This document shows, in pieces, positions 30,664 through 40,971 of a stretch of DNA of 64,000 nucleotides (position 1 is the first letter of the stretch; each line of letters starts with the position of its first letter). Under the pieces are notes generated by a model. That model was not told the DNA's origin. It saw nothing but the letters and a program-made list of their open reading frames with translations, and ran no database searches. Both the position numbers and the translations under genes were made by a program. The DNA lies in NCBI RefSeq assembly GCF_000214475.1, contig NZ_AFII01000001.1, positions 186,001 through 250,000 of the forward strand, given 5' to 3'. Origin of the DNA: Parvimonas sp. oral taxon 110 str. F0139 (GTDB taxonomy: Bacteria; Bacillota; Clostridia; Tissierellales; Peptoniphilaceae).

Positions 30664-31032
30664 ATGAAAAAAGGTGATATTATTGTTATCTTCACTTTAA
30701 TCGTTGTATTTTGTCTGTCATTTATATATATAAGTAATAGTTTTATAACAACTGGTGATAAATATATTAGTGTTCAAGTAAATGGAGAAGAGATTAAACA
30801 AATCATTTTTAGTAACGAAAAAAAAGTTTATCCTATAAGAACTTCTTTTGGACTTAATATTCTAGAGGTTGATAATGAAAGTGTTAGAGTAATAGAAGCA
30901 AGTTGTCCTGATAAACTTGATGTTAAATTTGGTAAAATAAATAAAGTTGGACAGGCAATTATTTGTATGCCTAATAGACTTGTAATACAAATAAAATCAA
31001 GAAAAACTAATGATTTGGATGTGGTAAATTAG
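30664..31032 (+). CDS. NusG domain II-containing membrane protein (EetA-like)
   Basis: 122 residues: one N-terminal membrane helix (IIVIFTLIVVFCLSFIYI) and an extracytoplasmic NusG-II-type beta domain with VQVNGEEIKQI and CPDKL. Such proteins pair with Gx-transporter proteins near Rnf, FMN-transfer or quinone genes, and an equivalent pair is called eetA/eetB in the Listeria extracellular electron transfer locus; the naming is from memory. AAGGATG precedes the ATG. Its TAG stop overlaps the GTG start of the next gene by one base. Confidence 0.78.
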   Translation: MKKGDIIVIFTLIVVFCLSFIYISNSFITTGDKYISVQVNGEEIKQIIFSNEKKVYPIRTSFGLNILEVDNESVRVIEASCPDKLDVKFGKINKVGQAIICMPNRLVIQIKSRKTNDLDVVN

Positions 31033-31532
31033 TGAAAGCAAGAAAAGTAGTTTTAATTTCATTATTTGTTTCAGTAGCTTTAATAGTTTCATTACTAGAA
31101 TATTATATTCCAATTCCCGTACCAAATGTGAAATTAGGATTATCAAATATAATAATAATAAATTCTATTTTATTATTTGGCTTTAGGGAAGCATTTATTA
31201 TTTCATTTTTAAAAGCTATTTTATTGGTGATAATTTTAGGAAATCCAATAAGTTTTATATATAATTTTACTGCTGGATTTACAAGTATTATTATTATGTA
31301 TGTATTAAATAAGTTTTGTAGTAAATTTTTAAGTTTAATAGGAATAAGTGTTTTAGGTTCTGTTTCTCATGTTATGGTTCAAATACTAGTTTCTATGGTT
31401 CTTTTAAATTCAAGAACTTTAGTTAATTTTATTCCTATTTTAGGAATGATTGGAATTTTTACAGGCATACTAGTTGGTGTGATTTCAAATTTTATGTATA
31501 AAATTGTACGAGGTTATTATGTCAAATTATAG
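31032..31532 (+). CDS. Gx transporter family / heptaprenyl diphosphate synthase component I-like membrane protein (EetB-like)
   Basis: 166 residues starting at GTG, with about five membrane helices. The VPNVKLGLSNIIII stretch near the N-terminus is typical of the family, which looks like the membrane S-component of an ECF-type importer. It is translationally coupled to the NusG-II gene and overlaps the radC start by 14 nt. A role in flavin or quinone supply to an electron chain is inferred from family context; no other such gene is in the window. Confidence 0.78.
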   Translation: MKARKVVLISLFVSVALIVSLLEYYIPIPVPNVKLGLSNIIIINSILLFGFREAFIISFLKAILLVIILGNPISFIYNFTAGFTSIIIMYVLNKFCSKFLSLIGISVLGSVSHVMVQILVSMVLLNSRTLVNFIPILGMIGIFTGILVGVISNFMYKIVRGYYVKL

Positions 31533-32381
31533 TTATGAAGAATTTTTAAAAGATTTAAATGTATTTTTAAAAAATGAAAAAATAAAAGATAAAGAATCAT
31601 TTGAAAAAGAAGTTAAAGAAGGAGAAATACCTTTTGCAGATAAAACAATAAGTGAAGTAAATAGATTAAAAAATATTGAATATAAAGATATTGAAACTTT
31701 TACTATTTCAATAAATGAATTAAAGGAAACGGATAAGCCTAGAGAGAAACTTTATAAATTTGGTCCTGAAAGTTTATCAGAATATGAACTTTTAGCAATT
31801 TTAATTCGAAGTGGTTCAAAAAAAGAAGATGTTTTAACTCTTTCAAAAAAATTATGGATTTATATGAGTAAATTTCATAGAATAAGTGAGATTACAATTA
31901 ATGATCTTATGGAAATTGATGGTATTGGATTATCTAAAGCCTGTAGTTTGATTTCCGCTTTAGAGCTTTTTAAAAGATTAAACATGAGAGAATGTGTTGA
32001 TAATTTTTCTTTTTGTTCTCCAAAAAGTGTTGCAGATATATTCATGAATATATTAAGAGACGAAATGAAAGAGCATTTTTACGTTTTATTATTAGATACA
32101 AAAATAAAATAATATCTTGGAACGAAATATCAAAAGGGGATTTGAATTCATCTATCGTTCATCCAAGAGAAGTTTTTAAGTATGCATTGAAATATGGTGC
32201 AAATAGTATTATTTGTTTGCACAATCATCCAAGTGGTGATCCTACTCCAAGTTCACAAGACATAGACATAACAAAAAGGTTAGAAGATGTTGGAGATTTG
32301 GTTGGAATAAGATTATTAGATCATATTATAATTGGATATAACAAGTATATAAGTTTAAAAGAAAAGGGATTAATGAGATAA
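31519..32381 (+). pseudogene. radC: RadC-family JAMM-domain protein, split by a 1-nt deletion
   Basis: 287 residues after one A is added to the A5 tract at 32100-32104, giving [17 protein letters not shown] helix-hairpin-helix region (IDGIGLSKACSLI) is followed by the metal motif [15 protein letters not shown]. About 65 charged residues precede the usual start ELKETDKPREKL, so the protein is longer than a typical RadC of about 225 residues. I chose ATG 31519 after ACGAGG over ATG 31504. The gene lies directly before mreB, as in many Firmicutes. RadC is no longer thought to be a real repair enzyme; its role is unclear. Confidence 0.85.
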
Positions 32382-32394
32382 GAGAGGTAGAATA

Positions 32395-33417
32395 ATGAGT
32401 TTTTCATGGATTTTAGGGGAAGATTTGACTTTAGATTTAGGTACATCTAATACTCTAATTTACTCAAAAAGAAAAGATGGTAAGATTATAGAACCTTCTG
32501 TAGTAGCTGTAGATTTAAATAATTATGAAATTGTTGCAGTCGGAGAGAAAGCAAAAAGTATGGAAGGAAAAACTCCTGATAATATTATAACTTTATCACC
32601 AATAAAGGGAGGAAAAATAATAAATTTTGAGATTGCACAAGTAATGCTTACTAATTTATTAAAAAAAGCAAAATCAAATTTTTCAATTTTTCATCCTAAA
32701 GTATATATAGCGATATCTAGTGGAATATCCGAAGTTGATAGAAGAGCTATCGAAGATTGTGTAATATATTCTGGAGCTAGAAGTGTTGAATTTATTCCAA
32801 GTGCCGTAGCAACCGCAATAGGAATGGGACTTCCTGCTTTAGAGCCATCAGGTAGCATTATAGCTAATGTAGGTGGTGGAACAGTTGACGTTTCACTAGT
32901 AAGTTTAGGAGGAGTTGTTGCAACAAAGTTTGTAGATATTGGGGGAGATTTAGTTGATTATGATATTATAAATATTGTTAAAAATAAATATGATCTCATG
33001 ATAGATAAAGAAACTGCTGAATATATAAAGATTAACCTTTCGTCATTTATCATTAGCAATATTACTAATAATTTATCTATATTTGGGAGAGATATAAATA
33101 GTGGAATGCCTAGAAATGCAACAATTTATGGGAAAGATATAACATCTTCTTTATTTCCGCTTTTTAATGCAGTTGCTGATGCAATCAAAGTAATATTAGA
33201 AAAAACACCACCATCAATGACTGGTAATGTCTTAAGGAATGGGATTTTTTTAACCGGAGGATGTTCCAAAATTAATGGATGTGTTGAATATTTACAAAAT
33301 GAATTGAGGATAGCTATTAACGTCGTTGATAATCCATTGACTTGTACTTGTGCTGGAGCTAGTATACTAGCAAGTGAATTAAAAGTTAAAAATAATAGGA
33401 GAAAAAGTAATGAATAG
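32395..33417 (+). CDS. mreB: Rod shape-determining protein MreB
   Basis: Actin-like ATPase that guides lateral wall synthesis. 340 residues. The phosphate-1 loop is DLGTSNTLIYSK, phosphate-2 is NVGGGTVDVSLVSLGG, and the adenosine motif GIFLTGGCSKINGC is near the end. Some otherwise conserved positions differ (for example SNT for ANT). The start follows GAGAGG. It overlaps mreC by 8 nt. If the host is a coccus, as Parvimonas is, the intact gene is notable. Confidence 0.92.
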   Translation: MSFSWILGEDLTLDLGTSNTLIYSKRKDGKIIEPSVVAVDLNNYEIVAVGEKAKSMEGKTPDNIITLSPIKGGKIINFEIAQVMLTNLLKKAKSNFSIFHPKVYIAISSGISEVDRRAIEDCVIYSGARSVEFIPSAVATAIGMGLPALEPSGSIIANVGGGTVDVSLVSLGGVVATKFVDIGGDLVDYDIINIVKNKYDLMIDKETAEYIKINLSSFIISNITNNLSIFGRDINSGMPRNATIYGKDITSSLFPLFNAVADAIKVILEKTPPSMTGNVLRNGIFLTGGCSKINGCVEYLQNELRIAINVVDNPLTCTCAGASILASELKVKNNRRKSNE

Positions 33418-34273
33418 ATTTAGAAATATTAAAGCTCGTAAAAAGAAGATATCTTTTTTCACTACTATAATTATTTTAAGTTCTATTATTTTTTTCAGTA
33501 ATAATTCTTCTATTATGAATATTGGAGAAAATGCGATAGGAACAGTTACAAATTCAATTTCAAGAATAATTTATTCATCAATTGCTAATTCAAAGGAAGT
33601 TTTTAAAAATATTTTTGGATCAAAAGCAATTAGAGAAGAAAATGAAAAACTAAAAGTTGAGAATGCAGAACTTAAAGAAAAAGCGACAAATATGGAGAAT
33701 ATAATTGCTAAAGAAGAATTTCTAAAAAATGAATATAATCTATATATGAAAAATAAAGAAAATCTTTTAAGTGCTAATGTAATTGCTTTAGACAATAATA
33801 ATCTATTTGTAAGATTTAATATTAATAAAGGTAGTAAAGATGGTGTAAAAGTTGGAGATATTATTGTACAGGGAACTGTAGGGGACGAAAATAACACTTA
33901 TATTAAGGCTGTCGTTGGAAAAGTTATAGAAGTGGGATACAACTGGAGTAAAGTTTCTAGCTTAGTTGATTCTGCAAGTAATGTTTCTTTTAATGTTGTA
34001 AGGACTCAATCTTTCGGTGCTATTAATGGTCAAGAAAATGATTTTCTATCTGGGTTTATGTATAAATCAGATGCAGATGTTGTTGTTGGAGATAAGTTAG
34101 TAACTTCTGGAAGAGGTGGTGTATTTCCAAGTAATCTATATATCGGTGAAGTTACAGAAGTAAAAACTTCGGAAAATAATTTAGAAAAAAAGATAAGTGT
34201 AAAATCTCCAGTAGATTTTACAACTTTATTTAGAGTTTTCGTATTAAAAGGAAATGGTGATAAGAATGAATAG
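33410..34273 (+). CDS. mreC: Rod shape-determining protein MreC
   Basis: 287 residues. One membrane helix (about 14-33) is followed by a coiled coil (REENEKLKVENAELKEKA and on, about 75-105) and two beta-barrel domains (NKGSKDGVKVGDIIV; VVGDKLVTSGRGGVFPSNLYIGEV). MreC scaffolds the elongasome and contacts PBP2. Start overlaps mreB by 8 nt and the end overlaps mreD by 8 nt, so the three are translationally coupled. Confidence 0.92.
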   Translation: MNRFRNIKARKKKISFFTTIIILSSIIFFSNNSSIMNIGENAIGTVTNSISRIIYSSIANSKEVFKNIFGSKAIREENEKLKVENAELKEKATNMENIIAKEEFLKNEYNLYMKNKENLLSANVIALDNNNLFVRFNINKGSKDGVKVGDIIVQGTVGDENNTYIKAVVGKVIEVGYNWSKVSSLVDSASNVSFNVVRTQSFGAINGQENDFLSGFMYKSDADVVVGDKLVTSGRGGVFPSNLYIGEVTEVKTSENNLEKKISVKSPVDFTTLFRVFVLKGNGDKNE

Positions 34274-34763
34274 ATTAAAAATTGTATTGTTGTTTTTTGC
34301 TAGTATTATGATACAAACTGCTATATTGCCAAATTTTAGTATTTTTAACTCAAAAGCAAATATGAGTCTAGCACTTGTTGTAGCAATAGCTATGAATTAT
34401 GGATCATATATATCAGGTTATTCAGGAATTGTTCTTGGTTTTCTGGAAGATATTTTATTCTCAAAATTGATTGGAATTAGAGCATTAATTTATTATATGA
34501 TAGGATTTATAGTTGGATATAATGAAGATTCAATAAATAAAGGAGATATACGTTCAGGTTCCATAATTACAGTAGTAGCAACTTTGTTTTATTGGATTAT
34601 GAATACTATAATTAATATGATTCTTGGAAACTCATCTTCAGTAGAACTTTTAAATTATTTAAAAGGTCCAATAATTATTGAATTAATTTTGAATGTTTTA
34701 TTATACTTGATATGTAATTATTTGTTGAGAAAAGTATTCAAAAAAAGAAAATTTAGATTTTAG
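34266..34763 (+). CDS. mreD: Rod shape-determining protein MreD
   Basis: 165 residues with about five membrane helices. The early ILPNFSIFNSKANMSL and GFLEDILFSKLIGIRAL are in the family's usual places. I chose ATG 34266, after GGTGAT; an ATG at 34254 has an SD only 3 nt away. It sits between mreC and PBP2 and completes the mreBCD set. Confidence 0.85.
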   Translation: MNRLKIVLLFFASIMIQTAILPNFSIFNSKANMSLALVVAIAMNYGSYISGYSGIVLGFLEDILFSKLIGIRALIYYMIGFIVGYNEDSINKGDIRSGSIITVVATLFYWIMNTIINMILGNSSSVELLNYLKGPIIIELILNVLLYLICNYLLRKVFKKRKFRF

Positions 34764-34774
34764 TAGGTACTTAT

Positions 34775-37700
34775 ATGAAAATTTTTGATAAGAATAAATT
34801 AGAAAAGATTAATGATAGACAATTAAGATATAAAATAGTTTATTCAATTTTATTTATTTTGATGTCTGCACTAGTTCTCAAATTATTTCACTTAACAATT
34901 ATAAATGGTAATGACTACAGAGATAAAGCAGATAATAATAGACTTAAAGATGTAAAAATAACGGCCCCTAGAGGAAATATTTATGATAAAAATGGAAAGT
35001 TATTAGCAGGAGTAAAAACTAGCCCAGCTGTTCAAATTTTAAAAGATGAATTTAATAGACTAAATAAAGATGAAAAAGCAAACAAGATTGAAGAACTAAT
35101 TAAAATACTTAATAAGGATGGTGCTAGTTGGGATACTGATGATTATTTTTTAGGAATTAATTACTTTGTATATTCTTCAAATTTAGATTATTTTACTGAA
35201 TTAAAATCTCCAAAAGAGAAAGTGCTTGATATTATTATGGAAAATAATTTAGTAGAAGATATTTTAAAACTAAAGATTGAAAAAAATTCATCATCAGAAT
35301 TTTCTTACTATATAATAAAAAAAGTTATTAGAGATTTACAACTTAAAGGAATATATGTTCCAAGTGATTTCTTTGATGTAGATAGTGGAGAAATTACTTT
35401 TACTAAAGGTACAAAATATGATGAATATGCAAAAGGAAAAGATCTTTCTAAAGGTATTTATTCTCATGTTGCATCATTAGTAAAAGATGATAAATCAATA
35501 ATAAGAAAAATACTAGATCAACCTTTGGCAAGAAAATTAGTTTATGATGAATTAAAAAATAGAAATCTTTTAAATAATATTGAATTAAAGCCATTAGTTG
35601 ATTTAAATAGATATAATTTATTATTAATTAAATCTGAATTAAATAAACAAAATTCTAAGGTAACAATGGAGACAAGTGCAAAAGATGATTTTTACAATAT
35701 GGTTAGAAAGTTTACTATGGATAAATTATTGAGCTATGTCAAAGTTGATAAAAATGGTAATAAAATCATTCCTGCAGAAATTTTATTAAAAAAATTAGAA
35801 GAAAAAGGTATAGATGCAAATGTTGAGTATACTCTTGTTAAAGATGAAAAGGATAAGGAAGTAGTTCAATTTAATTATAAAGATAATTCTAAAAATGATG
35901 TAGAACCTTTAACTCATCTAATTTCTATTGCTGAAGATAATAATATACTCTATGATTTTGTTCTATCAGATGAAATAAAAACTGTTGCTCAAGAAGTAAA
36001 TACAGAAAACAATATAATTTTAAAAATTTCAATAACTAGTAAATCATTTGACTATGTTTATAATATAAATCGTACAGAAATAAAAAATAGATATAAAATT
36101 AAAGATGATTATACTGCTGAAAGTTTATTTGAAATTTTAAAAAAGACATATTCTATTGAAAATTTAGATGATTATAATGCATATAGTTATTTGGTTTTAA
36201 ATAGAAAAGTAGAGTTACAAGGAGATAAAGCATATATTCCTATAACATTAACATATGGTATTTCTGAACCCTGTATTTCTCATATAAAAGAAAAATTTGA
36301 AAATAACAATGGGTTTACGGTTTCAATGGAACCTATAAGGTACTATCCTAATGGAGAAATGGCTTCACATATCTTAGGATATATTGGAAAAATATCACAG
36401 CAAGATGAAATTGAAAAATATAGTAAAGATAAGGGTTACTCTTCTGATAGTTTCATTGGAAAAACAGGAGTAGAAGAAAGTCAAGAAGTTTCTTTAAAAG
36501 GACAAGATGGATTTAAGAAAGTTATGGTTGATAATAGAGGGAATAGAACAGAAACTATTTCTGAAACACAAGCTATTCCTGGAAAAAATGTTTATTTATC
36601 AATTGATTCAGATTTACAAAAGGTAGCAGAAGAGTCTTTAAAACGTACTTTAGAATCTATAAGAAATGGAAGTGAATATAAAAGTAAGTGGGGAAGCTAT
36701 AGACCTAATGAAAGTCATAAAAATGCAACAAGTGGAGCGGTTGTAGTTCTCGATGTAAAAACAGGAAAAGTGTTAGCTCTTGCAAGTTATCCTTCCTATG
36801 ATCCAAATCTTTTTGTAACTGGAATTTCAAATAGTGATTGGATAAGTTTGTTTCCTGAAGACCCAAGAGATTTTCTTGCTCCAAGACCTCTGTATAATAT
36901 AGCAACTCAAAGTATTTCACAACCAGGTTCTACTTTTAAATTGGCAACTGCTTTAACAGCGCTTGAAAAAGGATTGAATCCTAATGAAAATATTAACTGT
37001 CAAGGTGTAATGGATGTTGGGGATACTAAATTTGGTTGTTGGATTTGGAATCAATATAAAAAAACTCATGGTAATGAAAATTTAAGAACAGCATTAAGAG
37101 ACAGTTGTAACTATTATTTTTACGCTTTAGCTTTAGGAGAAAACCCAAAATCAAATAAAAAACTGGAACTAAAGTTACAATAGAAGATTTATCAAAAACA
37201 GTAAAAGAATTGGGACTTGGTGAAAGAACAGGAATTGAAATTAATGTACCTAAAGAAAGTAAAGGTGTTGTTCCTGATTCAAATACTAAGAAATCTTTAA
37301 CAAAAATTATGTTAAAGCAAAAACTCGAAAAAGAAATTGATAAATATATATTGGATGGAAAAAATAAAGATGACTATGATTTTAATAAAATTATTGATAC
37401 TATTGTAAGTTGGGCTGATGAAGATACCGTTCCATCAAGAACTGAAGTGATTAAAAGATTAGAAAAATTAGAATTAAAAGCAGAAGAAACTGTTTCTAAT
37501 TCAAAAACTACTCTAGCTGATATGATAAAGTTTGATTATTTAAATCAAGCTTCTTGGTCTAATGCAGACTCTTTAAATACAGTAATTGGACAAGGTCAAA
37601 ATGCATATACTCCAATTCAAATGGCTAGATATATGGCGATGATATCAAATGGAGGTCAGAAGATAAAAACATCTGTTATTGAAAAAATAGTAAGTTATGA

Positions 37701-38130
37701 CAATAAGACAGTTTCATTTCAAAATAATCCTGAAACTGAAAAATCTAGTTTTAATCCTAAAAATCTAAAGTATATTTTGGAAGGCATGAATATGGCATCT
37801 AAGACTTCAGAAAATTCTAAAATATTTAAAAATTTACCAATTGAAATTGGAACAAAAACAGGTACTGCACAAAAAAGTGGAGTAAATCCAGTTACTGGAC
37901 AAGCATATGATAACTATGCATGGAATGTTTCTTTTGCACCTTATAATAAACCAGAAATTGCTATTGCAACAGTAATATTTCAAGGTGGAGCTGGAGCTTA
38001 TTGTGGTCCAATTGTTAGAGATATAATAGGGCAGTATTTAGATAGTAAATCGGAATCAGGTGAAAATATTAATCATGATAAGAAAAATGACAATAATTCA
38101 GGAAATGGTGACAATTTAGTCGGAGATTAG
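34775..38130 (+). pseudogene. Very large penicillin-binding protein 2, split by a 1-nt deletion
   Basis: Class B transpeptidase that cross-links peptidoglycan with MreBCD. One A added to the A6 tract at 37157-37162 gives about 1,118 residues, far above the 600-750 usual for PBP2. After the membrane helix (about 23-42) and the pedestal start ITAPRGNIYDKNG come roughly 400 residues of Lys/Asn/Asp-rich insert. The transpeptidase motifs are Ser719 in QPGSTFK, the SxN motif in RDSCNYYF, and KTGT in EIGTKTGTAQ. A second charged insert of about 90 residues lies between the last two. It ends with an Asn-rich tail. The start has TAGGT upstream, 11 nt after mreD. Confidence 0.85.
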
Positions 38131-38140
38131 TAAAAAAGTA

Positions 38141-38169
38141 TTGAATTTTTGATAACTTTGATATATAAT
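38141..38169 (+). promoter_or_regulatory. SigA-type promoter
   Basis: TTGAAT (38141-38146), 17 bp, TATAAT (38164-38169), 32 nt before the lipoprotein start. Confidence 0.7.
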
Positions 38170-38200
38170 GTATTTGACTAAATAAACTAGGAGGTTTTAT

Positions 38201-39252
38201 ATGAAACTCAAAAAGACTTTTGCGGCACTTTTAGTTGGCGCTATGATCTTAACAGGTTGCTCTTCTAAACCTAATGAATCAAAAGACACAAAGACAGAAG
38301 AAAAAAAGAAAACACTAAAAAACCAATTAAGTATGCTATGGTAACAGATACTGGTGGTGTAAATGATCAATCTTTTAACCAATCTGCTTATGAAGGATTA
38401 AAAGAATTAGAAAAAGAAGGTATAATTGAAAAACCTACTTATGTTGAAAGTAAACAAGCTTCTGATTACAAAACGAATTTAGAAACTTTACTTGATGCTA
38501 AAAATGATTTAATTGCTGGAATTGGATTTGCGCTAGCAAAAGATATTGAAGCTGCTGCAAAAGCTAATCCTGATCAAAAATATGTAATCATTGATTCTTC
38601 TTTTGAAAATACACCAAAGAACTTAATTGGAACAATATTTGCAGATAATGAAAACTCATTTTTAGTTGGATATTTAGCTGGAACATTAACTACTTCAAAT
38701 AAAGTAGGATTTGTTGGTGGTATTACATCTCCATTAATCAAAAAATTTGAAGCTGGATTCAGAGCAGGTGTTGAACTTGCTGCAAAAGACAATAACAAAA
38801 AAGTAGAAGTTGTTGCTCAATATGCTGAAAGTTTTGGTGATGCTACTAAAGGTAAAGCTATTGCAAATAGCATGTACTCATCAGGTGTTGATATGATTTT
38901 CCATGCATCAGGTGGAACTGGTAATGGAGTAATCGAATCAGCCAAAGAAAACAAAAAATTTGTTTTTGGTGTAGATAGAGATCAATCTTACTTAGCACCA
39001 GAATATGTTGTAGCTTCTACAATCAAAAAAGTAAACGAAGCTATTAAGAGTGTTGGAAAAGATTTATATGAAGGAAAATTCAGAGGTGGAGAAACTATTG
39101 AATTTTCACTTAAAACAAACGGTGTTGATGTTGCATATGGAAAAGAAGATCAATTAAAGATTAAAATTCCTGATGAATTAAAACAAAAAATTGAAGAATT
39201 AAAGAAGAGCATTGCAGATGGTAAAATTACTGTACCAACTGAAGTAAAATAA
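38201..39252 (+). pseudogene. BMP-family (PnrA-like) lipoprotein, split by a 1-nt deletion
   Basis: Basic membrane protein family binders capture nucleosides for ABC import (PnrA, BmpA, Med). The start MKLKKTFAALLVGAMILTGC has a lipobox ending at Cys20. One A added to the A6 tract at 38317-38322 joins it to the binding domain, 350 residues in all. VTDTGGVNDQSFNQSAYEGL and ASGGTGNG are the family's ligand-side motifs. AGGAGG precedes the ATG. No ATPase or permease gene follows; a terminator does, so the transporter is encoded elsewhere. Confidence 0.85.
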
Positions 39253-39262
39253 ATTACTAACC

Positions 39263-39288
39263 AAAAGGAAGCGGAAGCTTCCTTTTTT
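39263..39288 (+). terminator. Terminator
   Basis: AAAAGGAAGC (39263-39272) pairs with GCTTCCTTTT (39277-39286), followed by TT. Confidence 0.8.
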
Positions 39289-39310
39289 AATTAAATTGAT
39301 TATATTAATA

Positions 39311-39339
39311 TTTACCTTTTGTTGCTAATATTATATAAT
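39311..39339 (+). promoter_or_regulatory. SigA-type promoter of guaA
   Basis: TTTACC (39311-39316), 17 bp, TATAAT (39334-39339). The leader of about 28 nt is too short for a purine riboswitch. Confidence 0.7.
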
Positions 39340-39372
39340 ATTATTGTTAAATAAAATTAAGGAGAGTATTCT

Positions 39373-40905
39373 ATGAAAAATGAATTAATACTTGTTGTTG
39401 ATTTTGGAGGACAATATAACCAATTAATTGCTAGAAGAGTTAGAGATCTTAATGTATATTGTGAAGTTGTTCCTTACAATAAAGCAGTTAATGAAATAAA
39501 TACAAAAAAACCTATCGGTATAATTTTTACAGGCGGCCCAAATAGTGTTTATGACAAAAATGCACCAAAAATTGAAAAAGAAATTTTTGAATTTAACATA
39601 CCAATCTTAGGATTATGTTATGGAATGCAATTAATATCTCAAACATTTGGAGGTGTAGTTGAAAAAGCTGATAAAAAAGAATTTGGAAAAACTTTATGTA
39701 TCAAAGATAAAAATTCAAAACTTATTTCAAATATGAAATCTGAAACAACTGTTTGGATGAGTCATCAAGATCAAGTTGTAAAACTACCAGAAGAATTTTA
39801 TTGTATTCAACATACTGATACATGTCCTTATGCTGGAATAGAAAATGAAGAAAAGAAAATTTATGCAGTTCAATATCATCCAGAAGTTAATCACTCAGAA
39901 GAAGGAAAAGAATTAATAAAATCATTTCTTTACGATATATGTAATGCAAGTGGTGATTGGACAATGCAAAACTTTATGAATGAACAAATACAAAAAATTA
40001 AACAAACTGTAGGAGATAAAAAAGTTTTATTAGCTCTTTCAGGAGGAGTTGACTCTTCTGTTTGTGCATCATTACTTTCAAAATCTATTGGAAGCCAATT
40101 AACTTGTGTATTTGTTGATACTGGACTTATGAGAAAAAATGAAGGTGATGAAGTAGAAGAAGCCTTTAAAAATGATGAATTAAATTTTGTAAGAGTAAAT
40201 GCAAAAGACAGATTTTTAGAAAAGCTTAAAGGAGTTACAGATCCTGAACAAAAAAGAAAAATAATTGGAGAAGAATTTATTAGAGTTTTCGAAGATGAAG
40301 CTAAAAAAATAGGTCAAGTAGATTACTTAGCTCAAGGAACAATATATCCAGACGTTATTGAGTCAGGGCTTGGAGATGCAAAAGTTATAAAATCACATCA
40401 CAATGTAGGAGGACTTCCGGATGTTGTAGATTTTAAAGATTTGATAGAACCTTTAAGAGATTTATTCAAAGATGAAGTAAGAAGATTAGGTTTAGAACTT
40501 AAAATGCCTGAATATTTAGTTTTCAGACAACCATTCCCAGGACCTGGTTTAGGAATAAGAGTAATGGGCGAGGTTACTGAAGAAAAATTAGAAATACTAA
40601 GAAATGCAGATGCAATATTTAGAGAAGAAATAGCAAAAGCAGGAGAAGATAAAAATATAAGCCAATATTTTGCAGTTATTACAAATAACAAAACTGTTGG
40701 AGTAATGGGGGACTTTAGAACATATGATTACACTTTAGCCCTAAGAGGAGTTACAACAACAGACTTTATGACAGCTGATTGGGCAAGAATTCCATATGAA
40801 GTTTTAGACAGAGTTTCCGTAAGAATAGTAAATGAAGTAGAAAATATAAACAGAATTGTCTATGACATAACAAGCAAACCACCAGCAACAATCGAGTGGG
40901 AATAA
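39373..40905 (+). CDS. guaA: GMP synthase (glutamine-hydrolysing)
   Basis: Makes GMP from XMP, ATP and glutamine. 510 residues: an N-terminal class I glutaminase with the nucleophile in LGLCYGMQL and the QYHPEV triad stretch; the ATP pyrophosphatase P-loop LSGGVDSS; and the C-terminal dimerisation domain ending [15 protein letters not shown] precedes the ATG. The last codons (GAG TGG GAA TAA) are part of a 13-bp sequence repeated 6.2 kb downstream. The 3' end of guaA is a known integration site for genomic islands in several bacteria. Confidence 0.97.
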   Translation: MKNELILVVDFGGQYNQLIARRVRDLNVYCEVVPYNKAVNEINTKKPIGIIFTGGPNSVYDKNAPKIEKEIFEFNIPILGLCYGMQLISQTFGGVVEKADKKEFGKTLCIKDKNSKLISNMKSETTVWMSHQDQVVKLPEEFYCIQHTDTCPYAGIENEEKKIYAVQYHPEVNHSEEGKELIKSFLYDICNASGDWTMQNFMNEQIQKIKQTVGDKKVLLALSGGVDSSVCASLLSKSIGSQLTCVFVDTGLMRKNEGDEVEEAFKNDELNFVRVNAKDRFLEKLKGVTDPEQKRKIIGEEFIRVFEDEAKKIGQVDYLAQGTIYPDVIESGLGDAKVIKSHHNVGGLPDVVDFKDLIEPLRDLFKDEVRRLGLELKMPEYLVFRQPFPGPGLGIRVMGEVTEEKLEILRNADAIFREEIAKAGEDKNISQYFAVITNNKTVGVMGDFRTYDYTLALRGVTTTDFMTADWARIPYEVLDRVSVRIVNEVENINRIVYDITSKPPATIEWE

Positions 40906-40907
40906 TA
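40895..40907 (+). repeat. Left attachment-like direct repeat (guaA 3' end)
   Basis: AGTGGGAATAATA, which spans the last codons and stop of guaA. An identical 13-mer occurs at 47100-47112. Confidence 0.7.
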
Positions 40908-40971
40908 AATTTAACAAATATAGAACCGTTTACTTATTTAATTTAAAATTAGTAATATAGAGAGGGATAGA

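Noticed and set aside
32013..32381. Independent JAMM-domain gene downstream of radC
   Set aside because: The start region overlaps radC in another frame; the domain continues radC after one added A.
40398..40691. Minus-strand open frames such as the 97-codon one inside guaA
   Set aside because: Shadow frames opposite a well-conserved gene; no SD and low-complexity Ser/Leu content.
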